Position numbers and translations under genes: made by a program. From Mageeibacillus sp. UBA5439 (lineage in GTDB: Bacteria; Bacillota; Clostridia; Saccharofermentanales; DTU023), in the NCBI GenBank assembly GCA_002427505.1, contig DIRJ01000037.1, positions 77,083-104,748 of the forward strand: a stretch of 27,666 bases of DNA. The letters are read 5' to 3'. Numbering within the stretch: position 1 is the first letter of the stretch; each line of letters starts with the position of its first letter. Below, piece after piece: positions 13,780-21,192 of this stretch. A model generated the notes under the pieces. The model had not been told where the DNA came from. It saw nothing but the letters and a program-made list of their open reading frames with translations, and searched no databases.

Positions 13780-16401
13780 GTGCCAAAAAATGAACTACTT
13801 CTATTAGTCGACACGAACAGTCTGATGAACCGGGCCTACTACGCTTTAGCCGGCCGCAGCAATATGAAGGCGCCGGACGGTACGCCTACAGGGGCACTGT
13901 ATCCTTTTCTGAATATGATATTTCAGTATCTGGATATGTATGATCCGAAGTATATGGCAGCGGCTTTCGATCTGCCCGGCGATACTTTCCGTCATCGTGA
14001 ATATGAAGATTACAAGGCCGGCCGCAGAGCAATGCCTGACGATCTGGCGCTGCAGTTCCCGCTTGCCCGAGAATTACTGAATGCCCTGGGTTTCGCTACG
14101 GTAGCTGTGGAAGAGTTTGAGGCTGATGATATCATCGGTACTTTGGCAAGGCAGGGTGAGGAGTCCGATCTTGATGTAGTTATTCTGTCCGGTGACCGTG
14201 ACCTTTTCCAGTTGATTAGTCCCCGGACTAAAGTCCAGTTTTTATCTTCTTCCAAGTCAGGACCGCAATCACAGCAAATTACCGAGCAATATTTATTGGA
14301 ACAATACGGCGTAACAGCCGGGCAGTGGGTAGATGTAAAGGCTTTAATGGGCGATCCTTCTGACAACATTCCCGGAGTCAGGGGGGTTGGCGAAAAGACG
14401 GCGCTGAGGCTGATCAGGGAATTCGGAAGCAAAGCAGAGGTTTTCAACCACGTCGATCAACAAAAAGGCGCTCTTAAGGCTAACTTAGAAGCCGGAAAGT
14501 CAGCGGCTGCCTTGTCTTACAAGCTAGCGTATATTGAAAGAGAAGTTGAGATTCCGGCAGAAATGAATCCGCTTAGCAGATCCGGCGCAGACTTCCAAAA
14601 CAATGCTGCCTTAGCTAATCTTTTTGCGCAGCTGGGATTTCGCAGCTATTTTGAACGTTTTCCCGAACTTCAGAATTATTTGGGAGCAGAACTTAAAGCA
14701 GGCCGCCGCTTACTCGACGAAGCGGAAAATCTTCAGGAATTTACTACAGCCGGAGACTTGCTGTCTTCTGCCTCTAAAGCAGAGCCAATCGCCTTTTTCC
14801 TGCCTGCAGATGCCTTAGACGGTGTTTTTCTAACAGCAAAGGGCTTTTTCCGGGTTACTGATGTTCAGCAGGCTGCAGAGCTTCTGTCAGAAGACATCAA
14901 CTTTGTCACCTGGGATGTTAAGCAGCAGCTGCGGGAACAGAAGTATCTGGCTCAGAATAAAAACATTTTTGATGCCATGGTGGCTGCCTATCTGCTGCAG
15001 GAGGATGGACGCAGTTCAGATTTCGACTATAGCATGCAGGCTGTTCTGGGCGATGATTTCATGTCAGCGGCTTCCCATGATGAACAATTGCCGCTGCTGG
15101 CGGACAAGGATGCCTTGAGGAGAAAACAGCTCTATCAATTACTGAAGGCCTATCCCAGACAAAAGCAGGATATGCTTAACCATGACCTGGAGTATTTGGC
15201 AGAAATTGAGATGCGGCTAGCTGTTATTCTGGCAGCTATGGAAGTGAGTGGCATCGAGCTGGACCAGGAGAGACTCAATCATATTTCCAACGAGATGCAA
15301 GTGGAACTGGACACTCTCGAAAGAAGTATCCATGATCTGGCCGGCCATGAAATCAACATCAATTCGCCACAGCAATTATCCAAGCTTCTCTTCGAGGAAC
15401 GTCACTTGCCTCCGGGTAAGAAAACTGCTTCGGGTTACAGCACAGCAGCAGATGAGCTGCAGCGCTTGCTGTATCTGGATCCGATAATAGCTCTGATTCT
15501 GGACTACCGTGAGCTGTCAAAGCTGCGCGGTACATTTGTTGAAGGCTTATTAAAAGAAATCGGGGAAGATGGCAGGGTTCATACAAACTTTAACCAGACT
15601 GTGACCTCAACCGGCCGTTTGTCGAGTTCGAATCCTAATCTGCAGAATATTCCGATCCGTACGGAGCGGGGCAGAGAAATCAGAAAAGTCTTTGTCGCAC
15701 CTGCGGACAGGCTTCTGGTTGCCGCCGACTATTCTCAAATAGAGCTGCGTCTTCTGGCCCATCTTTCTAAAGATGAGGCTTTGATCCAGGCTTTCCGCGC
15801 TGGCGAAGATATTCACAGAATCACGGCAGCTACGCTTTTTCATAAAAATCCAGCTGAGGTGACCAGTGATGAAAGAAGCGTGGCTAAAACTGTAAATTTC
15901 AGTATTACTTACGGTATCAGCGAATTCGGTCTTGCCCGCGATCTGGGTATCTCAAGACAGGAAGCGGGCAGTTATATTAAGCGCTACCATGAACAATACC
16001 CCAAGGTGATCTCATGGCTGGATCAGCAGGCAGAGATAGGCAAAGAGCAAGGTTATGTACAAACCTTATTCCATCGCAGGCGCTATTTACCGGAGTTGGC
16101 TTCGCAGAATTATAATGTATATCAGTTTGGCGTGCGTGCCGCGATGAACGCGCCGGTTCAGGGTACTGCCGCTGATCTGATCAAGATTGCCATGGTCAAG
16201 GCGGCAGATGCTTTCAGTTCAGCGAATCTGGATGCGAAGATTCTGCTGCAGGTCCATGATGAGCTGATTCTGGAAGTGGCAGCGAGAGACGCTGAGGCGG
16301 CAGCTCTTATTTTAAAGCGGGTAATGGAAGAGGCTTTGGAACTCGATGTTCCTTTGCTGGCAGACACTAAAATCGGACCTAATTGGGGTGAAATGGAGTA
16401 A
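13780..16401 (+). CDS. polA: DNA polymerase I
   Basis: Fills gaps and removes RNA primers in replication and repair. 873 residues, usual length. The N-terminal 5' nuclease domain (1 to ~290) has LLVDTNSLMNRAYYA, EADDIIGTLA, LSGDRDLFQLI and GDPSDNIPGVRGVGEKTA. The middle domain corresponds to the 3'-5' exonuclease fold, but the metal-binding DxE motif is absent (IAFFLPADALDGV) and the later Asp in the LKxD position is Gln, so proofreading is very likely lost, as in Bacillus and Thermus enzymes. The polymerase domain has motif A DYSQIELR (Asp650), motif B RSVAKTVNFSITYG and motif C QVHDE (Asp827). The start is GTG 13780 with AAGGAGCC upstream. coaE follows after nine bases, so they likely share a transcript. 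Confidence 0.97.
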   Translation: MPKNELLLLVDTNSLMNRAYYALAGRSNMKAPDGTPTGALYPFLNMIFQYLDMYDPKYMAAAFDLPGDTFRHREYEDYKAGRRAMPDDLALQFPLARELLNALGFATVAVEEFEADDIIGTLARQGEESDLDVVILSGDRDLFQLISPRTKVQFLSSSKSGPQSQQITEQYLLEQYGVTAGQWVDVKALMGDPSDNIPGVRGVGEKTALRLIREFGSKAEVFNHVDQQKGALKANLEAGKSAAALSYKLAYIEREVEIPAEMNPLSRSGADFQNNAALANLFAQLGFRSYFERFPELQNYLGAELKAGRRLLDEAENLQEFTTAGDLLSSASKAEPIAFFLPADALDGVFLTAKGFFRVTDVQQAAELLSEDINFVTWDVKQQLREQKYLAQNKNIFDAMVAAYLLQEDGRSSDFDYSMQAVLGDDFMSAASHDEQLPLLADKDALRRKQLYQLLKAYPRQKQDMLNHDLEYLAEIEMRLAVILAAMEVSGIELDQERLNHISNEMQVELDTLERSIHDLAGHEININSPQQLSKLLFEERHLPPGKKTASGYSTAADELQRLLYLDPIIALILDYRELSKLRGTFVEGLLKEIGEDGRVHTNFNQTVTSTGRLSSSNPNLQNIPIRTERGREIRKVFVAPADRLLVAADYSQIELRLLAHLSKDEALIQAFRAGEDIHRITAATLFHKNPAEVTSDERSVAKTVNFSITYGISEFGLARDLGISRQEAGSYIKRYHEQYPKVISWLDQQAEIGKEQGYVQTLFHRRRYLPELASQNYNVYQFGVRAAMNAPVQGTAADLIKIAMVKAADAFSSANLDAKILLQVHDELILEVAARDAEAAALILKRVMEEALELDVPLLADTKIGPNWGEME

Positions 16402-16410
16402 GCGGGAAAA

Positions 16411-17028
16411 ATGTTCGTTTTAGGAATTACGGGTGGTATAGGGACAGGGAAGACGACGGTTGCTTCTATAGTTAGGGCTGCCGGCATTCCGGTTTTGGAT
16501 GCCGATCAGATTTCACATGAGCTGACCAATAATCCCGGCCCGACATTAGACAAAATATTTGAGATTTTTGGGGAAGCACTAAAGAATGAGGCAGGCACAC
16601 TGGATCGCGCCAAAATGGCAGATCTGGTTTTTCAGAACAAGAGGGCTTTGGACCAGCTGGAAAACATCGTGCATGAAGCTGTTATACAGCATATAGTATC
16701 TGAACTGGATGCAGCCGGCAGAAAAAAAGTGCGTGTTATCGCTCTGGATGTTCCGCTACCTGTGAAGTATGGCTTTTTAGACCGATCAGACCTGGTGTGG
16801 GTAGTGACTTGTTCTGAGGAAAAGCGGATTCAGCGCCTGATGCGCCGCGGACTCAGCAGGGAAGATGCTGAACGGAGACTGACCGTGCAGATGACAGATG
16901 AGGAGTATCAGTCTATTGCAGACTATATTATTGATAATAACGGCAGTCTGGAAGACCTCTATCGTAAAGTACGCACTCAGCTGAAAACAGAGCTGGAAGC
17001 AAGAGGGATAAAACTGGCGGCTTTATGA
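16411..17028 (+). CDS. coaE: Dephospho-CoA kinase
   Basis: Last step of coenzyme A synthesis: phosphorylates the 3'-hydroxyl of dephospho-CoA with ATP. 205 residues, usual length. The P-loop is GITGGIGTGKTTVAS at residues 4-18, followed by DADQISHEL, which binds substrate. VRVIALDVPLP and the lid region RLMRRGLSREDAERRL are also typical. The polA-coaE pairing is common in Firmicutes. ATG 16411 is nine bases after the polA stop; the ribosome binding site is modest (AGCGGGA). It ends 16 bases before the convergent end of ychF, and I see no hairpin in that gap. Confidence 0.95.
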   Translation: MFVLGITGGIGTGKTTVASIVRAAGIPVLDADQISHELTNNPGPTLDKIFEIFGEALKNEAGTLDRAKMADLVFQNKRALDQLENIVHEAVIQHIVSELDAAGRKKVRVIALDVPLPVKYGFLDRSDLVWVVTCSEEKRIQRLMRRGLSREDAERRLTVQMTDEEYQSIADYIIDNNGSLEDLYRKVRTQLKTELEARGIKLAAL

Positions 17029-17044
17029 TTCATGTTTCTGTTGC

Positions 17045-18136
17045 TTAAACATTAAAGCGGAAGAGGACTACGTCACCATCCTGCATGATGTATTTCCGGC
17101 CCTCTTTACGAACCAGACCTTTTTCTTTGGCTTTTTGCATAGAACCGAGTTCGGCCAGAGTCGCATAGGGAACCACTTCAGCAGCGATAAAGCCGCGTTC
17201 AAAATCACTGTGGATGACTCCTGCAGCCTCTGGTGCACTGGTGCCTTCCGGAATCGTCCAGGCTCTGGTTTCAGTGGGCCCGGCGGTAAGAAAACTGATC
17301 AGCCCCAAGGTCCTGTAACTGGCCTTAATCAATCGATCGAGACCACTTGTCTCCAAGCCGATTGCTTCTAAGAAAAGACTACGCTCATCTGCCTGCAGTT
17401 CTTGTATCTCCGCTTCGATTTGAGCGCTGATAGTTATAACTTCGACTGGATCTCCGGAGAAATAATCAGTCAGAGACTGTGAAAGTTCATTGCCGCTGGC
17501 AGCATGCTCTTCAGCTACGTTGGCCACTACCAGTATGGGTTTGGATGTAAGCAGGAAGAAGCCCTTCATCATGAGCTTTTCTTCTTCAGTTTCCGGAATG
17601 TAGTCACGGGCAGGCCGCTCCTGCTCAAGGAAATTCAGAAGTGACTTGATCAGTCTAAGTTCAGCTATAAGCTTGGGATCGTTGCTTTTTGCCATGCGCC
17701 CGACCTTATCGAGACGACGCTCCAGCAACTCGATATCTGACAGGATTAATTCCAGTTCAACTGTCTCGAAATCCCTGATCGGATCAATGCTGCCGACAAC
17801 GTGACTGATGTTTTCGTCTTCGAAGCAACGGCAAACATGGACAATTGCATCTACTTCCCGGATATTAGCCAGAAATTTGTTGCCCAGGCCTTCACCATGG
17901 CTGGCACCTTTCACCAGTCCTGCAATATCAAAAAACTCTATAGTGGCTTTGGTGATTTTTGCGGAGTGTTCCTGCTCGGCTAGCACGTCCAGGCGTTCAT
18001 CCGGTACGGCAACAATGCCTATATTGGGCTCAATAGTGCAAAAGGCATAGTTCGCGATTTCAGCACCGGCCATAGTAATAGCATTAAATAAAGTAGATTT
18101 TCCGACGTTAGGCAAGCCAACTATTCCTAATTTCAT
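17045..18136 (-). CDS. ychF: Ribosome-associated ATPase YchF (Obg family)
   Basis: Universally conserved P-loop NTPase linked to ribosomes and stress responses, usually hydrolysing ATP rather than GTP. G1 is GLPNVGKST at residues 6-14 and G3 is DIAGLVKGAS. The G4 position reads NVAE instead of NKxD, the change tied to ATP preference. A helical coiled-coil insert lies around 135-165, and the C-terminal TGS domain ends with GRKYIMQDGDVVLFRFNV. An upstream ATG would add six residues (MMGSIS), but MKLGIVGLPNVGKS is the normal start and GGGGAG sits seven bases before it, so ATG 18136 is chosen. That leaves 363 residues, usual for the family. The upstream region has a promoter and a perfect palindrome. 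Confidence 0.95.
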   Translation of the reverse strand: MKLGIVGLPNVGKSTLFNAITMAGAEIANYAFCTIEPNIGIVAVPDERLDVLAEQEHSAKITKATIEFFDIAGLVKGASHGEGLGNKFLANIREVDAIVHVCRCFEDENISHVVGSIDPIRDFETVELELILSDIELLERRLDKVGRMAKSNDPKLIAELRLIKSLLNFLEQERPARDYIPETEEEKLMMKGFFLLTSKPILVVANVAEEHAASGNELSQSLTDYFSGDPVEVITISAQIEAEIQELQADERSLFLEAIGLETSGLDRLIKASYRTLGLISFLTAGPTETRAWTIPEGTSAPEAAGVIHSDFERGFIAAEVVPYATLAELGSMQKAKEKGLVRKEGRKYIMQDGDVVLFRFNV

Positions 18137-18166
18137 AGATATACTCCCCATCAATCAATACCCCGG

Positions 18167-18184
18167 TTTGCGGGTACCCGCAAA
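18167..18184. promoter_or_regulatory. Perfect 18-bp palindrome in the ychF leader, possible operator
   Basis: TTTGCGGGTACCCGCAAA is identical to its reverse complement over all 18 bases. It begins directly after the predicted -10 box of ychF (minus strand), so it covers the expected transcription start. It ends about 30 bases before the ychF start codon. A dimeric repressor site fits best; with no loop it would make a poor RNA hairpin. Confidence 0.6.
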
Positions 18185-18213
18185 ATAATATCACTAAACC
18201 GTCTTCTCGTCAT
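18185..18213 (-). promoter_or_regulatory. Probable ychF promoter
   Basis: Read on the minus strand: ATGACG (18213-18208), a 17-base spacer, then TATTAT (18190-18185). The -35 matches four of six and the -10 five of six. No convincing plus-strand promoter for yifB was found in 18214-18350. Confidence 0.45.
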
Positions 18214-18350
18214 GAATCAATGCGGAATTGGTTAAATGAAACAGTTCCTGGCATGTTTGCCCTGATTCCGGAGGACAAATTGACTCCTATTGAGCACAGA
18301 AGACAGAAACAAACTCTTTTCTTAACTCTGACTTGATGGATTATATAGCT

Positions 18351-19946
18351 ATGAAAGAATCACACTACTCAAAAATAACAACATGTGCGCTTTCCGGCAT
18401 TGAAGGTGTCCTGATAGAAATTGAGCTTTGTCTGCTGCCCGGACTGCCCAGCTTTGAAGTGGGCGGAAACTGTGACAGTGCGGTCAGAGAATCACGTGAC
18501 CGGGTGCGGGCCGCCATTAGCAGTGGCTATTATTCCTTTCCCAAGGGCAGAGTTTTAGCATCTTATGCTCCGGCCACTTTTCCGAAAAGTGGCAGCGCCT
18601 TTGATTTGCCCTTGGCGCTGGCTGTTCTTCAAGCTTCCGGACAAGTCAGCAGGCCTCGGGGAGCAAGCCCGCTTGCCGCTTTCGGAGAGCTTAGTCTTGA
18701 CGGACGCATACATCCCGTTCCGGGTATCCTTAATCGCTTGCTGGCGCTGGAAAAGTCAGGTATTAAAGATGTCATCGGCCCAGCCTGCGATTTTGATTGC
18801 CATAGATTTCTCAGCGACTGCCATTACCATGCCGTATCGGATTTAGCTGAAGCTATCGAGATCTATTCAGGCATAGTGCCGGCCTCCAACAGCGCTGCCA
18901 AGCGCCGCATTACAGAGGATCACAGTGAAAATGCGGGAAAATCAGCTGGCCGGCCATCAATTCTGAACCGTCTGGCCGGTCAGGAAGCCGGTATCCGGGC
19001 TATTACCATTGCTGCAGCCGGTTGGCACCCCTTGCTCCTCATAGGTGCCCCCGGTTGTGGTAAAACCAGCCTGGCGTCAGCTTTGGCGGAGATACTGCCG
19101 CCAATGACTGAACAGGAAATATTGCAGGTTCTCCTGATTGAGCAGGTTTCGGATCTTCCGACTTATCGGCGGGACCTGGCGGAGCGTCCATTCCGCAGAC
19201 CCCACCACTCGATTACTGCCAGTGCTTTGCTGGGAGGCGGTGTGCCGCCAAAGCTAGGAGAATGCACACTAGCTCATTGTGGTGTTTTATTTCTGGACGA
19301 ATTAACTGAGGTTAAAACACAGGCACTGGATGTGCTGAGGGAACCGATGGAACTGAAAAAGATCCATTTGGCCCGGTCTTCCTGGCGGGTTACATACCCG
19401 TCTGACTTCCTCCTAATGGCTGCCTGCAACCCCTGCCGCTGCGGTGAGCGCCTGGAAGCAGATGCCCAGTGCCGCTGTTCAGAATATTCAGTGGAAAGGC
19501 ATCTTGACCGTATCAGCGGGCCACTCTACGATCGCTTTGATCTGGTCGCTCAGCTTAACCGGGTCAAAGCACCCACTCTGCAAGCATCTCTGGATCAAAG
19601 TGATGAGACACGGACCATAGCTATCCAGACCAGAGTCAGAGCTGCCTGGGAAAGACAGAGGGAGCGCTGCGCGTCTTCAGGTGCAGAGTTTTTCTTTAAT
19701 AGCCGCATTCCGATTGATTGCCTGATGCCTTTCATGCAGATGAATACCAGTTGCCAGGAATTCATCAGTGAGTTGGCTGCAGAAATGCACTTTTCCTTCA
19801 GGGCCTTTCATAGTGTGCTGCGCGTTGCACGCACTATTGCTGATCTGCGTGCGGCAGAAGCAGTAGAGGAAATGGATCTGGCTTTAGCTCTTGAGTACCG
19901 GCTTGCACTGCCATCGATCTTATCCGAAAGGAGCAATACAGGTTAA
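18351..19946 (+). CDS. YifB/ComM family Mg-chelatase-like AAA+ ATPase
   Basis: AAA+ ATPase of the ComM group; in Gram-negative bacteria ComM is a helicase that aids branch migration during natural transformation. 531 residues from this start. The N-terminal Lon-like fold domain (CALSGIEGVLIEIELCLLPG; AVRESRDRVRAAI; APATFPKSGSAFDLPLAL; GELSLDGRIHPVPG) is followed by the ATPase core with Walker A GAPGCGKTSLA, FRRPHHSITASALLGGG, Walker B VLFLDELTE, and a cysteine cluster CNPCRCGERLEADAQCRCS. The start is unsure: TTG 18333, ATG 18336 and ATG 18351 are in frame and none has a good ribosome binding site. 18351 gives an N terminus closest to relatives. It overlaps dprA by one base, so the two competence/recombination genes are coupled. 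Confidence 0.92.
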   Translation: MKESHYSKITTCALSGIEGVLIEIELCLLPGLPSFEVGGNCDSAVRESRDRVRAAISSGYYSFPKGRVLASYAPATFPKSGSAFDLPLALAVLQASGQVSRPRGASPLAAFGELSLDGRIHPVPGILNRLLALEKSGIKDVIGPACDFDCHRFLSDCHYHAVSDLAEAIEIYSGIVPASNSAAKRRITEDHSENAGKSAGRPSILNRLAGQEAGIRAITIAAAGWHPLLLIGAPGCGKTSLASALAEILPPMTEQEILQVLLIEQVSDLPTYRRDLAERPFRRPHHSITASALLGGGVPPKLGECTLAHCGVLFLDELTEVKTQALDVLREPMELKKIHLARSSWRVTYPSDFLLMAACNPCRCGERLEADAQCRCSEYSVERHLDRISGPLYDRFDLVAQLNRVKAPTLQASLDQSDETRTIAIQTRVRAAWERQRERCASSGAEFFFNSRIPIDCLMPFMQMNTSCQEFISELAAEMHFSFRAFHSVLRVARTIADLRAAEAVEEMDLALALEYRLALPSILSERSNTG

Positions 19947-21115
19947 TGTCTGTTTCAATTTCAGAAAAAAAAGAAGAACTGCTGCTGGCTCAAGCCTTTT
20001 TGCTTGCTGCCAATAAGTGCAGAATCTCCCTGCGCGACAGACGCAAACTAATCACGAAAGCTGCCAGCCTGCAGAATCTTATGCGACAGAATCAGGCTGC
20101 CACAGAAAAAGAAAGCCCGGTATTTTTAAGGGAGGACGTTTTCATAAACTTTCACATGTCATATCGGGAAGCCTATCAACAACTTCAAAGGGAGAACAAA
20201 AAATATCCTGCTGACCTGACAGTGATATTGTGTACTGACCAGGCCTTTCCCAGACGTCTGCAAGAAATTGATTCCTGTCCCAGTCTTTTGTTTGGCCAGG
20301 GTGAGAACTGGGATATTCTTAATTTTCCCAGCCTGATATCTGTCGTGGGCAGCCGCACTCCCAGTCACTATGGCATGGAAGTGACCCGGTGCCTGGCAAG
20401 AGATTTGGCACAGGCCGGCGTTGTGGTGGTCTCCGGGGGAGCTGTCGGCATTGATACTTTGGCACATCGCCACACTTTGGCTGCGGCAGGCAGAACCTGT
20501 GCTGTATTGGGATCCGGACTTAACAGGCCCTACCCGCACAGCAACAAAAGCTTGTTCAGCCAGATCTGCTCAGAAGGAGGACTTGTTATTTCAGAATTCC
20601 TACTCGACGAGCCACCCAAAAAACAGAATTTTCCGCAGCGCAATCGTCTGATCGCAGCCCTGGCTGACGCACTTGTCGTAACAGAAGCAGGGGAGAAGAG
20701 CGGCACCCTCATTACCGCCGACTTTGCTGCCGATTATGGCCGGGAAGTCTTTGCCGTACCCGGATCGGTTTTTTCCGGGCGCAGCCGTTCCTGTCATCAG
20801 CTGATCAAAGAGGGTGCTTCATTATTGCAGGGCGCAAGTGACCTTGAAATTGTTTTGCCGGGAAAGTCGGAGCTGGTCTTATCTGCTGAAGAAAAAGCAG
20901 ATGCCGGGTCCAGCGGCAAAACTAGTTTAAGTGAAGAGGAGCAGCTAGTGCTGCAGTGCCTGTGCATAGCCCCGGCCAGCCTGACAGATCTAAGTCGCAG
21001 GAGTCAGCTGCCGGTAGAGCAACTAGCACTGCTGCTGGCACATTTGCGAAAAAACGGCTATGTGGATCGGGCCCGCGGACTTTATACCGCACGTGCTTCC
21101 TGTTATAACTTTTGA
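19946..21115 (+). CDS. dprA: DNA processing protein DprA (Smf)
   Basis: Binds incoming single-stranded DNA and loads RecA; needed for natural transformation where that occurs. 389 residues. The central Rossmann-like domain shows SVVGSRTPSHYG, VVVSGGAVGIDTLAH, AVLGSGLNRPYP, FPQRNRLIAAL and EAGEKSGTLITADFA. A C-terminal winged-helix-like region (~325-385, LSEEEQLVLQCL...LTDLSRRSQLPVEQLALLLAHL) completes the usual layout. The start ATG overlaps the yifB stop in TAATG, with AAAGGAGC upstream. The order yifB-dprA-topA is common in Firmicutes. Having both genes does not by itself prove that the organism is competent. Confidence 0.96.
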   Translation: MSVSISEKKEELLLAQAFLLAANKCRISLRDRRKLITKAASLQNLMRQNQAATEKESPVFLREDVFINFHMSYREAYQQLQRENKKYPADLTVILCTDQAFPRRLQEIDSCPSLLFGQGENWDILNFPSLISVVGSRTPSHYGMEVTRCLARDLAQAGVVVVSGGAVGIDTLAHRHTLAAAGRTCAVLGSGLNRPYPHSNKSLFSQICSEGGLVISEFLLDEPPKKQNFPQRNRLIAALADALVVTEAGEKSGTLITADFAADYGREVFAVPGSVFSGRSRSCHQLIKEGASLLQGASDLEIVLPGKSELVLSAEEKADAGSSGKTSLSEEEQLVLQCLCIAPASLTDLSRRSQLPVEQLALLLAHLRKNGYVDRARGLYTARASCYNF

Positions 21116-21141
21116 CAAAAGACCTCATGATACTGTATATA
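21112..21141 (+). promoter_or_regulatory. Probable topA promoter overlapping the dprA stop
   Basis: TTGACA (21112-21117) is a perfect -35 that contains the dprA TGA stop. An 18-base spacer leads to TATATA (21136-21141), four of six. It lies 52 bases upstream of the topA ATG. It would allow topA and the genes after it to be made independently of dprA. Confidence 0.6.
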
Positions 21142-21192
21142 TGTTTACCTGAAGCGACATTAGCGCATATTTAATGTGTGGAAAGAAAAGTT

